In this document: positions 54,238 to 62,231 of the stretch, in pieces | How the letters are laid out: the number at the start of each line of letters is the position of its first letter | Position numbering within the stretch: position 1 is the first letter of the stretch | Assembly: GCF_049959315.1 (NCBI RefSeq) | Contig: NZ_CP188201.1 | Length of the DNA: 64,000 nt | Reading direction: 5' to 3' (one strand) | Source of the DNA: Serratia proteamaculans_D | GTDB lineage: Bacteria; Pseudomonadota; Gammaproteobacteria; Enterobacterales; Enterobacteriaceae | Position numbers and translations under genes: made by a program | Notes under the pieces: model-generated | Databases searched by the model: none | The model's input: only the letters and a program-made list of their open reading frames with translations | Told to the model about the DNA's origin: nothing

Positions 54238-55698
54238 TTAATCTTTGCTCAATTCTGCTCTGGCAAAGGTCACTGCCTGATTGGCTGCCCATTCGCGGCG
54301 CGCAATGATTCGATAACATCCCCCACCCAGTGCTGCACCAATAAACCAACTGAAATTCGCCACCTGATGCAGGCCCGGCGTGAAACTGATCGCCAGCCCG
54401 ATAATCACCGACGGCACCAAAGCCCAAATCGCATTCAGGTTGAACCCATTCTTGTACCAATAACGGCCGTTTGGCGTGGCGTTATACAGGTCATCGACGT
54501 GCAGTTCGCCGCGCTTGATGATGTAAAAGTCTACCAACAGAATACCGAACAGCGGGCCGATAAAGGCTGCCAGTACGTCCAGCGTGTAATGAATCAGTTC
54601 GGGTGACTGGAACAGGTTCCACGGCGTCAGCAGGAATGAGCCGACGGCGGCGATCATCCCGCCGGTGCGAAAGCTAATCTTTTGCGGCGAGCAATTGGAA
54701 AAATCAAACGCCGGGGACACAAAGTTGGCCACGATATTAATACCAATAGTGGCGACAATCATGGTCAGCAAGCCAAGGGCGACGGCGATATCGCTGTCGA
54801 GGCGGGTGACGGTTTCGATCGGATCGGTAATGAGCTGCCCGAACAACGGCAGGGTGCCGGAAACGATCACCACGGTTACCAGCGAGAACAGCAGATAGTT
54901 GAAGGGTAAACCCCAGCGGTTACCGCGCTGCACTTCGGCAAAGCTTTTACCGTAGCGGGTAAAGTCGCCAAAGTTAAGCAGCGGCCCGGAAAAATAGGAC
55001 ACCACCAGTGCGGTGGCGGTCAGCATCAGCCAGCCTTGTTCACCGGTGCTCAGGTTTTTACTCGCGAGAGTGAGTGAAAGGTTGGAGAAGCCGACGCGGT
55101 AAACAATCCAGCCCGCCAGCGCGAACATCACCAGATACACCGCCGGCCCGGCGATATCGATAAAACGCTTAATCGCCTGCATGCCGTGCCAAAACACCAT
55201 CGCCTGCAACAGCCACATGGTGATGTAGCAGACCCAACCCAGTTGTGACAGCCCGAGGAAATGCGGCTGGGTCATCGGCTCCAGCGACGGGAAGAATTTC
55301 AGCAGCGTCAGCATCAGTGCGTTGGAGGCCAGATAGGTCTGGATGCCGTACCAGGCGAAGGCGATCATGCCACGGATCACCGCCGGAATATTAGCCCCAA
55401 ACACGCCAAACGCCTGACGACTTAATACCGCGTAGGGTACGCCACCGAGTTGGCTGGGTTTGGCCACCAGGTTGGCGCAAAACTGCACTATGCAAATTCC
55501 TACCAGCAGGCAAATCAATACCTGCCAGCTAGACAGGCCGAGGGCGAAGAAGCTGGCGGCCACTACATAACCGCCCATGCTGTGTACATCCGACATCCAG
55601 AAAGAAAAGATGTTGTACCAGCTCCAGTTCTGGTCACGCGTGGGGGCCAGATCGTCGTTACACAGCTTGGGGCTATAGTTTTCATTAGGGATTGGCAT
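54238..55698 (-). CDS. hpxC: Allantoin permease, NCS1 family
   Basis: 486 residues (E. coli YbbW about 484), about 12 spans. NCS1 pattern: APTRDQNWSWYNIFSFWMSD at the start, MGGYVVAASFFALGLSSWQ, and SFWM/FAWYGIQTYLASNAL with the conserved Trp. Cation-coupled uptake of allantoin or hydantoins. Divergent from the allantoin racemase and allantoinase genes, which fixes allantoin as the likely substrate; the symbol follows the Klebsiella hpx naming. Confidence 0.85.
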   Translation of the reverse strand: MPIPNENYSPKLCNDDLAPTRDQNWSWYNIFSFWMSDVHSMGGYVVAASFFALGLSSWQVLICLLVGICIVQFCANLVAKPSQLGGVPYAVLSRQAFGVFGANIPAVIRGMIAFAWYGIQTYLASNALMLTLLKFFPSLEPMTQPHFLGLSQLGWVCYITMWLLQAMVFWHGMQAIKRFIDIAGPAVYLVMFALAGWIVYRVGFSNLSLTLASKNLSTGEQGWLMLTATALVVSYFSGPLLNFGDFTRYGKSFAEVQRGNRWGLPFNYLLFSLVTVVIVSGTLPLFGQLITDPIETVTRLDSDIAVALGLLTMIVATIGINIVANFVSPAFDFSNCSPQKISFRTGGMIAAVGSFLLTPWNLFQSPELIHYTLDVLAAFIGPLFGILLVDFYIIKRGELHVDDLYNATPNGRYWYKNGFNLNAIWALVPSVIIGLAISFTPGLHQVANFSWFIGAALGGGCYRIIARREWAANQAVTFARAELSKD

Positions 55699-55825
55699 AA
55701 ATCCTGCTCCTCTCGAAATGGCATTCGAACGTTTTTAGCAACGGTGGTTAGCAGAGGCTTTGCAGGATCCAGACCAACTCGATATTTCTGCCTCTGTTTA
55801 ATGTACCTAACCCAGGAGGAGTAGC

Positions 55826-55987
55826 ATGACAATGGGCATTCAAACGACTGAGGACGGACGGCATATTTGTATTCTCGTCATGGGGTTGAGGATGATGTCG
55901 CGCTTTGATGCAGTGCAGTGGAGCGTGAAAATGCCCGAGCATGGTGCACAACGTCTGATGCGTAATCAGGATAGGTGGGTATTTTGA
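55826..55987 (+). CDS. Small ORF coupled to the allantoin racemase gene
   Basis: 53 codons, MTMGIQTTEDGRHICILVMG to the end DRWVF. No family recognised. It is preceded by an excellent ribosome site, AGGAGGAG, 4 bases before the ATG, better than that of hpxA. Its stop overlaps the probable TTG start of hpxA (TTGA), so its translation could drive that of hpxA. It could be a true small protein or a translational leader. Confidence 0.45.
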   Translation: MTMGIQTTEDGRHICILVMGLRMMSRFDAVQWSVKMPEHGAQRLMRNQDRWVF

Positions 55988-56718
55988 TTAAAATTCAACT
56001 GATCAATCCGAACACCAGCCAGGTCATGACCGAAACAATGGCTGCCACTGCACGATCGGTGGCGGCGCCGGGAACCGAGATCCTGGCGGTCTGCTTACAG
56101 GAAGGAGCTGCTTCTATAGAAGGGCATTTTGACGAGGCCATTGCTGCCATCGGCGTATTGCAGCAGGTGAAGTTGGGGCGGGAGGCGGGCGTCAGCGGCC
56201 ATGTCATTGCCTGTTTTGGCGATCCGGGATTGCTGGCAGCGCGGGAGTTGGCAAACCGGCCGGTGATTGGTATCGCCGAGGCGGCCATGCATATGGCGAC
56301 GCTGGTGGCGACGCGTTTTTCCATCGTCACCACCCTGCCGCGTACGTTGGTGATTGCGCGGCATTTACTGCATCAGTATGGCTTTGAGCGCCACTGTGCG
56401 GCACTGCATGCGATCGACCTGCCGGTGTTGGCGCTGGAAGACGGCAGCGGCCTGGCGCAGCAAAAGGTGCGTGAGCGGTGTATTCAGGCAAAACAACAGG
56501 ACGGTAGCGGGGCGATTGTACTTGGCTGCGGCGGCATGGCCGATTTGGCGCGTGAACTGACGCAGGATTTGGGCATCCCGGTGATTGACGGTGTCAGCGC
56601 GGCGGTGAAAATGATCGAGTCTTTGCATGCGTTAGGTCTGAGTACCAGCAAACACGGCGATCTGGATTTTCCGCAGGCAAAACGCTTATCTGGCATGTTC
56701 AGCAGTTTTAACGGGTAA
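55984..56718 (+). CDS. hpxA: Allantoin racemase (Asp/Glu/hydantoin racemase family)
   Basis: 244 residues from TTG 55984, giving the family start MIKIQLINPNTS; a GTG three codons earlier is the alternative. The two catalytic cysteines are visible in VIACFGDPGLLAARELA (near 80) and IVLGCGGMADLAREL (near 180). Interconverts allantoin enantiomers so the downstream allantoinase can use both. 19-base gap to hpxB. Confidence 0.9.
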   Translation: MIKIQLINPNTSQVMTETMAATARSVAAPGTEILAVCLQEGAASIEGHFDEAIAAIGVLQQVKLGREAGVSGHVIACFGDPGLLAARELANRPVIGIAEAAMHMATLVATRFSIVTTLPRTLVIARHLLHQYGFERHCAALHAIDLPVLALEDGSGLAQQKVRERCIQAKQQDGSGAIVLGCGGMADLARELTQDLGIPVIDGVSAAVKMIESLHALGLSTSKHGDLDFPQAKRLSGMFSSFNG

Positions 56719-56737
56719 TCAGAAAAGGGAAACTGCA

Positions 56738-57676
56738 ATGAGTGAGTATCAGTTCAATAAAGATTATCCCAGAGATTTAATAGGCTACGGTGGCCGTCCG
56801 CCGCACGCGGGTTGGCCTGGCCAGGCGCGAATCGCGGTGCAGTTTGTTCTCAACTACGAAGAGGGCGCGGAAAATAACGTGCTGCACGGCGACGCCGGTT
56901 CTGAACAATTTCTTTCCGATATCATTGGTGCTGCCAGCTATCCCGAACGGCACATGTCGATGGATTCCTTGTACGAATATGGTTCACGTGCTGGTTTCTG
57001 GCGCATTCATAATGAGTTTCAGCGTCGTGGTCTGCCGCTGACGGTATTTGGCGTGGCGATGGCGCTGGCGCGTAATCCGTTGGTGGTTGAAGCGATTAAA
57101 AACGCCGATTACGACGTAGTCAGCCATGGCTGGCGCTGGATCCACTATCAACATATGGAGGAAGCGACAGAACGGCAGCATATGCAGCAGGCCATCACAG
57201 TATTGAGCGATCTGTTCGGCAAGGCACCGCTCGGCTGGTATACCGGCCGCGACAGTCCAAACACCCGCCGGTTGGTGGTGGAACAAGGTGGACTGTTGTA
57301 CGACAGCGATTATTACGGTGATGATCTGCCGTTCTGGACCGAAGTGCAGTGCGCCAATGGCGAGAAGAAACCGCATTTGATCGTGCCCTATACGCTAGAA
57401 GCTAACGACATGCGCTTTGCCTCGCCGCAGGGATTTAACACCGGTGAGCAGTTCTTTACCTATCTGAAGGACAGCTTTGACGTGCTGTACGCCGAAGGGG
57501 CTGAGTCGCCGAAGATGCTGTCAGTCGGTATGCATTGCCGCTTGCTGGGGCGTCCTGGCAAGTTTCGCGCATTGCAGCGTTTTCTGGATTATATCGAGCA
57601 ACACGATCGGGTTTGGGTCTGTCGGCGTCAGGATATCGCCGAGCACTGGGTTGCGCAGCACCCGTTCAAGAAATGA
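56738..57676 (+). CDS. hpxB: Allantoinase, PuuE type (polysaccharide deacetylase-like)
   Basis: 312 residues. Metal-independent PuuE family: YPRDLIGYGGRPPHAGWPGQ, VLNYEEGAENNVLHGD, VVSHGWRWIHYQHMEEATER, LGWYTGRDSPNTRRLVVEQG. Hydrolyses allantoin to allantoate. No allantoate-processing genes and no regulator follow here, so further steps must be encoded elsewhere or allantoate is the product. Confidence 0.92.
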   Translation: MSEYQFNKDYPRDLIGYGGRPPHAGWPGQARIAVQFVLNYEEGAENNVLHGDAGSEQFLSDIIGAASYPERHMSMDSLYEYGSRAGFWRIHNEFQRRGLPLTVFGVAMALARNPLVVEAIKNADYDVVSHGWRWIHYQHMEEATERQHMQQAITVLSDLFGKAPLGWYTGRDSPNTRRLVVEQGGLLYDSDYYGDDLPFWTEVQCANGEKKPHLIVPYTLEANDMRFASPQGFNTGEQFFTYLKDSFDVLYAEGAESPKMLSVGMHCRLLGRPGKFRALQRFLDYIEQHDRVWVCRRQDIAEHWVAQHPFKK

Positions 57677-57680
57677 AGAA

Positions 57681-57697
57681 AGGGCCGATACGGCCCT
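57681..57697 (+). terminator. Weak hairpin after hpxB
   Basis: Stem AGGGCCG / CGGCCCT around ATA. No proper T-run follows. A related hairpin AGGGCC / GGCCCT at 57827-57843 is followed by ATTTTTAT and may be the real end of the operon. Confidence 0.4.
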
Positions 57698-57849
57698 CAG
57701 ACTGCTGACAAAGTGCTTTGCAATTAAAAACCCAGTTCTCAGTGTTAATAAAAACAAAGGATTATGTCTTTTGAATTATCCCAAACATCCGAAAACCACG
57801 TTTTTCGGGTGTTTGTCATCAAAGTAAGGGCCGAAGTGGCCCTGGATTT

Positions 57850-58179
57850 TTATGCCACCGAAAGGGTTCGATGACCAACGGGATCCTGGCTTGGCCTGAC
57901 GATAATTTCAATGTCATAGCCAAGGCGGTTGAGGCAATCCATCAGCTTTTTTTCCGACATATTGAAAAACTTACCGTTGTACAGTGCGGAGACGCGTGCC
58001 TGTGGCAGGTTCATACGTTTGCCGGCTTCAGCCTGATTGAGGCCTAATTGTTTGATGGTATGGATGATCTGGAGAGCGAGATCGGCTTTAAGTCGCAGAT
58101 TGTCGGCATCAGGCAGATTTAAATCGGCAAAAATGTTATCCGAGCCGAGCTCAAAATCATTTTCGTCATACTTTGCCAT
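57850..58179 (-). CDS. Antitoxin with XRE-type helix-turn-helix (HigA-like)
   Basis: 109 residues. HTH in ALQIIHTIKQLGLNQAEAGK then MNLPQARVSALYNGKF, followed by LMDCLNRLGYDIEIIVRP, the common ending of HTH antitoxins paired with Gp49/RelE toxins. Acidic N-terminus (DENDFELGSDNIFADLNLPD). It overlaps the toxin by 14 bases and should neutralise it and repress the operon. Confidence 0.87.
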   Translation of the reverse strand: MAKYDENDFELGSDNIFADLNLPDADNLRLKADLALQIIHTIKQLGLNQAEAGKRMNLPQARVSALYNGKFFNMSEKKLMDCLNRLGYDIEIIVRPSQDPVGHRTLSVA

Positions 58180-58540
58180 TTTTCATGTCCTCATAAACCT
58201 GTTTGGCTCTATTAAGGCGAGACTTGATGAGTTCCATATCCGCTTTTGGCGTCGCCACGCCTGTCTTGGATTTTTTCTGAAAGCAGTGCAGTACAAATAC
58301 GGCGTCTTCGAAACGTAGGGTATAAACCGCTCGGTAGGTATTGGTGTCGTGGTCTTCTACGACCTCCAATACGCCTGCGCCTTGAAATCCCTTGAGGGCT
58401 TTTACACCTGGGGGAATTAATCCGGCCTGCGCGCAATGAAGGGAATAACCGACGGATTTAATGACTTCATCCGGCAGCGAAAGCAGATCTTTTTTGCTGC
58501 TGGCGATCCATACCAACTGTCTTACCCGATGTGTGTCCAT
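58166..58540 (-). CDS. RelE/HigB-like toxin (phage Gp49 family)
   Basis: 124 residues: VWIASSKKDLLSLPDEVIKS, GVKALKGFQGAGVLEVVEDH, NTYRAVYTLRFEDAVFVLHC, FQKKSKTGVATPKADMELIK. This is the Gp49/HigB pattern of ribosome-dependent mRNA interferases. Toxin first, antitoxin second, the inverted order typical of higBA. Confidence 0.87.
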   Translation of the reverse strand: MDTHRVRQLVWIASSKKDLLSLPDEVIKSVGYSLHCAQAGLIPPGVKALKGFQGAGVLEVVEDHDTNTYRAVYTLRFEDAVFVLHCFQKKSKTGVATPKADMELIKSRLNRAKQVYEDMKNGKV

Positions 58541-58544
58541 GAAC

Positions 58545-58559
58545 GATCACTCCTTGATC
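58545..58559 (-). promoter_or_regulatory. Inverted repeat over the toxin ribosome-binding site
   Basis: GATCA-AGGAG-TGATC on the minus strand places the Shine-Dalgarno AGGAG in the loop of a 5-bp stem just upstream of the toxin ATG. Could be an antitoxin operator or limit toxin translation. Confidence 0.45.
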
Positions 58560-58614
58560 ATATTTTTGGATTATTACACAACTGATATAAAGCGGCAATG
58601 CGGAAAGGGAGGTT

Positions 58615-58634
58615 GGGCGGAGTGACCTCCGCCC
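58615..58634 (-). terminator. Candidate terminator after iutA
   Basis: Eight-bp stem GGGCGGAG / CTCCGCCC right after the iutA stop (minus strand). The following sequence is only weakly T-rich. Confidence 0.5.
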
Positions 58635-58640
58635 GAAGGA

Positions 58641-60869
58641 TCAGAACAGGACGGAGTAGTTCAGGCCAAAGGTGCGGCCACGGCCTTTATAGCTGTAAAG
58701 CTCTGGTGAGCCGTAGGTTGGGCTATAAAGGATCGGTGCGCGCTGGCCCCAGACGGTGGTGTATTCCTTGTCCAGCAGGTTCTCGACGCTGAAGCTGAGT
58801 TTACCCACCGGCAGGGCATAGCTGCCGAGGAAATCGATGGTGTTGTAGCCATCAATTTTGCGGCCCTGAGTGGAACCGGCCTTGGTGTAATCGCCGTCAT
58901 CCGAGACGTCGAAGCTCTGCTGTGACTGCAGACGCAGGTTCCAGTCGCCCGGCGCCCAGCCGACATAGGCGGTGACTTTCGATGGGCTGGCGGTGTCCAC
59001 CAGCAACTTTTTCCACTCACCGTTGACCTTGGTCTCGGAGCGAATGAAGTTGAAGTTGGTGCCCGCGCTCCAGTCACTGTCTTCGAAGAAGTAATCGACC
59101 GCGCCTTCCACCCCGTAGATACGACGCTTATCCGAATTGACGTTGATGGTCATATCGGTTTTGTTAACTGAAATGCTCTTATCAGACAGTGAGTAGTAGC
59201 CGGCGATCTGCGTACGCAGGTTGTCACCGGTATAGCGCCAGCCGAGCTCATAGGAGTTAACCTTGATGCCTTCCAGCTTGGAATCGCCGACGTTGACGCT
59301 TTTGTTCAACTGATAGTGGCCGTTGTTCAGCGAATAAGTGCCGTTGCCGTAATATTTGCCCGGATCCGGGATCTCGTAGCCCTGCGAGAAGTTGATCCAG
59401 GTCTGTTGACGTTCGGTCAGGTGCGCCAGCAGGCCGGCGTTGAACAGGGCGTTGTTATAGTCGGTTTTCCCACCAGGGATCGCGTCCGCTGAGGTCGCGC
59501 CGCCAGTGGCGATAGCTTGCTGTTGGTTATAGCCAACAAAGTCATCAATCTTGTTTTCGGTGTACTGATAACGTACGCCGCCGCTCAGGGTAAAGATCGG
59601 GTTAATATCGTAACTGGCCTGCATAAAGGTGGCCAGATTGCTGGTGGTGTAACCCGGATAGCGACCGGTGTTATAAGCATTCTCCAGCGTCATACCGCCG
59701 GATTGCTGTGCCTTCGCCAGATTGAAGAACTGCTGGTTGGAATTGAACGTTTCATGCTCGGCATCGATGCCGTAGGTCAGCGTCAGGGCATCGATCGGTT
59801 TGCTGTTCAGCGTCAGCTTGCCGCCGTAAAAGTCGGTTTTCTGCTGCGAAGCACCGATGCTGGTAACCTGGCCTTTGGCCAGCGTCGGGAACGGGTAGAA
59901 GGTCAGCGATTCATCGCGATAATAAACCTGCGCCACCAGATCCTGACCGAGGAAATCGGTGTTGGAGTACTGCAGGTTAATCAGGTGACGTTCAGTGCCA
60001 GGAATACGATCCGAATTCAGGTTGCCGCTGTTATAAGCTTTGGCGCTGCCGGTCACCGCAGAGAAATTCTCCCCCAGGAACAGGCCGTGGTCGCCGTCGG
60101 ACTGGCTTTTGTAATACTGGGTGGTCAGTTGCAGCTGCTGGTGATCGTCGATATTAATGGTGCCGGTACCCATCACGTCGAGGCGATCGGAATACTGCAG
60201 GCCCGTCTGGGTATTGTCGATCAGGACTTCATTGCCCTTGCCGTCGTACCAGCCGCCATAGCGCTGGTAAGAGACCGACAGGCGACCCGAGGCATTATCG
60301 TTACCGCCGCTGACGGCCGCCGCCACGTTTTCGTCGTGGTCGTTATGGCCGCCAAAGCCGGTTTTTCCGCCGATCTGCAGCTCAACCTGCTGCTCCTTCT
60401 GGCCTTTTTTAGTGACGATGTTGATCAACCCGCCGGTGCTACCGCCACCGTACAGCGAGGTGGCACCGGAGATCACTTCAATGTGGTCGATATTAAACGG
60501 GTCGATCGAGTCCAGTTGGCGGCTGTCGCTGCGTGAAGAGTTCAAACGCACGCCGTCGATCATCACCATCATTGAACGGCCGCGCAGGTTCATGCCGTAG
60601 TTGGTACGGCCCTGACCGCTGACGTCCATACCAGGGATCAACTGCGCCAGCATGTCCTTGATCTCTTTGCCGCCCTGTACCTGTTGCTCAATTTCCTGGC
60701 TCTCAATCACCCAGGTGGTCTGCGCCATTTCTGCTACGGTACGGTGCGCGCGGCTGGCGGAAACCACCATTTGTTCTTCGCTTTTTTGTTCTTCTGCCCA
60801 GGCTGCTGCTGGGGCGATCATCGCCAGCAGACAAGGATTTAATACCCAGAGGTGTTTGCGCTTCATCAT
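58641..60869 (-). CDS. iutA: TonB-dependent ferric aerobactin receptor
   Basis: 742 residues (E. coli IutA about 732). Signal peptide to about residue 25 (LLAMIAPAAAWA), TonB box in EEQMVVSASR, plug domain (VIESQEIEQQVQGGKEIKDM; LYGGGSTGGLINIVTKKG), then a 22-strand barrel ending YKGRGRTFGLNYSVLF with terminal Phe. Follows IutA nearly throughout. Imports ferric aerobactin. Last gene of the iuc operon, 33 bases after iucD. Confidence 0.95.
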   Translation of the reverse strand: MMKRKHLWVLNPCLLAMIAPAAAWAEEQKSEEQMVVSASRAHRTVAEMAQTTWVIESQEIEQQVQGGKEIKDMLAQLIPGMDVSGQGRTNYGMNLRGRSMMVMIDGVRLNSSRSDSRQLDSIDPFNIDHIEVISGATSLYGGGSTGGLINIVTKKGQKEQQVELQIGGKTGFGGHNDHDENVAAAVSGGNDNASGRLSVSYQRYGGWYDGKGNEVLIDNTQTGLQYSDRLDVMGTGTINIDDHQQLQLTTQYYKSQSDGDHGLFLGENFSAVTGSAKAYNSGNLNSDRIPGTERHLINLQYSNTDFLGQDLVAQVYYRDESLTFYPFPTLAKGQVTSIGASQQKTDFYGGKLTLNSKPIDALTLTYGIDAEHETFNSNQQFFNLAKAQQSGGMTLENAYNTGRYPGYTTSNLATFMQASYDINPIFTLSGGVRYQYTENKIDDFVGYNQQQAIATGGATSADAIPGGKTDYNNALFNAGLLAHLTERQQTWINFSQGYEIPDPGKYYGNGTYSLNNGHYQLNKSVNVGDSKLEGIKVNSYELGWRYTGDNLRTQIAGYYSLSDKSISVNKTDMTINVNSDKRRIYGVEGAVDYFFEDSDWSAGTNFNFIRSETKVNGEWKKLLVDTASPSKVTAYVGWAPGDWNLRLQSQQSFDVSDDGDYTKAGSTQGRKIDGYNTIDFLGSYALPVGKLSFSVENLLDKEYTTVWGQRAPILYSPTYGSPELYSYKGRGRTFGLNYSVLF

Positions 60870-60902
60870 TATCTTCCAGTGTTTCCCATCATTGGTGTGT
60901 AG

Positions 60903-62231
60903 TTAAAACTCGGTGTAATTGAGCATGGCGTGTGTCGCTCGGGCAGGGGTGCCCGGTTGCTGGCTGCGCCATTGGATCACCGCCGGGGTGGACGTTAAAT
61001 CGAACTGGTCGCGTCCTAAAGCCCGGTTGAGAATACGAGCCGAACGCCAGGCCATCAGGCTGAGCTGGGGTTCAGCGATGCCGTGACTGTGCATGCCGGC
61101 GTTAACCGCAAACAGACAGTTTTCCTTGGGGCCTTGCCACTCCAGGGTGAAGTCGGGGGCCACGCGATACTGGTCATCGGCGGTGGTTAACAGACGCTCC
61201 GCCAGCGGTTCAAGGAACGCCGGGCGATCCTGCTGATAGCCGGTGGCGAAGATCACCACGTCGGTATCGAAGGTTTCTTTGCCCTGATCGAGATGATGGT
61301 GGGTTACCAACTGCCAGCCGTTGCCCGCGGCCTGGATCGCCGCCAGCGAGCGGCTGGGTAACAGGTGCGCCCAGGGCTTTTCGCGCAGCACTTCAAACTG
61401 GTGATACATCGCCCGGTAAATCGCCAACAGCGAGTCGCTGGTGATGCCGTCGGAAGTCATCTTCTGCTCGGTCAGCATGCGTTGTTTGGCGCTGTCGTTC
61501 AGACCATAGAAGCTGTCAACGTAGTCCGGGGTGAAGTACTCGTTGGCGAAAGCGGCTTCATCCAGGGCGTTATAGTTGTTGCGACGCGAGATCCAGTTCA
61601 ACTGCGCCGGCTGGCCCCACTCGGCGCGGAAGATGTTCAGGAACAGATCGGCACCGCTCTGGCCGCCGCCGACGATGGTGACGCGCTTGCCGGTCAGATC
61701 CGGGTTACGCAACGTCATCTCGCTGGCATGGAAGCAGCGGTCGTTTTGTTCGGTCACGCAGTCCGGCAGCTTGATGCGTTTGCCGATGCCCAGACAGACG
61801 TGGCGTGCCCGGTAGGTGGCACGCTGGGTGGTGACGACAAATTGGCGCTGCTGGTCGTCAAAATCCACGCTTTGAATGTCCTGGCTGAACTCGAGCGACT
61901 TCAGGCCATTGGCCGCCCAGTCGAGGTAGTCGGCAAACTCTTCGCGCGACACCGTGCGCAGCTCGGTGGTCAGGAAACGGTAAAATTTCTTCCGCTTCAC
62001 CAGATAGTTAATAAAGCTGTAGGGATTGGTCGGCGATACCGCGCTGACCAGATCCTTGAGGAAACTGGTCTGCATATGGCAATCCGGCACCATCATGCCG
62101 GGGTGCCAGGAAAAGTGCGGTTTGCGCTCGAGAAATTTACTGTTAAAACCGGCAATTTCGCTGCCGAGTGCGGCAATACTGAGGTTGAACGGACCTACGC
62201 CAATGCCGATGAAATCCAGGGGCTGATTCAT
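60903..62231 (-). CDS. iucD: Lysine N6-hydroxylase (aerobactin synthesis)
   Basis: 442 residues. FAD site IGIGVGPFNLSIAALGSE, substrate/flavin region FSWHPGMMVPDCHMQTSFLK, NADPH site VTIVGGGQSGADLFLN, and DVVIFATGYQQDRPA. Oxidises the epsilon-amino group of L-lysine, the first committed step. It overlaps iucC by 4 bases. Confidence 0.96.
   Translation of the reverse strand: MNQPLDFIGIGVGPFNLSIAALGSEIAGFNSKFLERKPHFSWHPGMMVPDCHMQTSFLKDLVSAVSPTNPYSFINYLVKRKKFYRFLTTELRTVSREEFADYLDWAANGLKSLEFSQDIQSVDFDDQQRQFVVTTQRATYRARHVCLGIGKRIKLPDCVTEQNDRCFHASEMTLRNPDLTGKRVTIVGGGQSGADLFLNIFRAEWGQPAQLNWISRRNNYNALDEAAFANEYFTPDYVDSFYGLNDSAKQRMLTEQKMTSDGITSDSLLAIYRAMYHQFEVLREKPWAHLLPSRSLAAIQAAGNGWQLVTHHHLDQGKETFDTDVVIFATGYQQDRPAFLEPLAERLLTTADDQYRVAPDFTLEWQGPKENCLFAVNAGMHSHGIAEPQLSLMAWRSARILNRALGRDQFDLTSTPAVIQWRSQQPGTPARATHAMLNYTEF

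Noticed and set aside
59517..60536. 339-codon open frame on the plus strand opposite iutA
   Set aside because: It mirrors a certain TonB-receptor gene in high-GC sequence, has no ribosome site and low-complexity composition. Treated as an antisense shadow.
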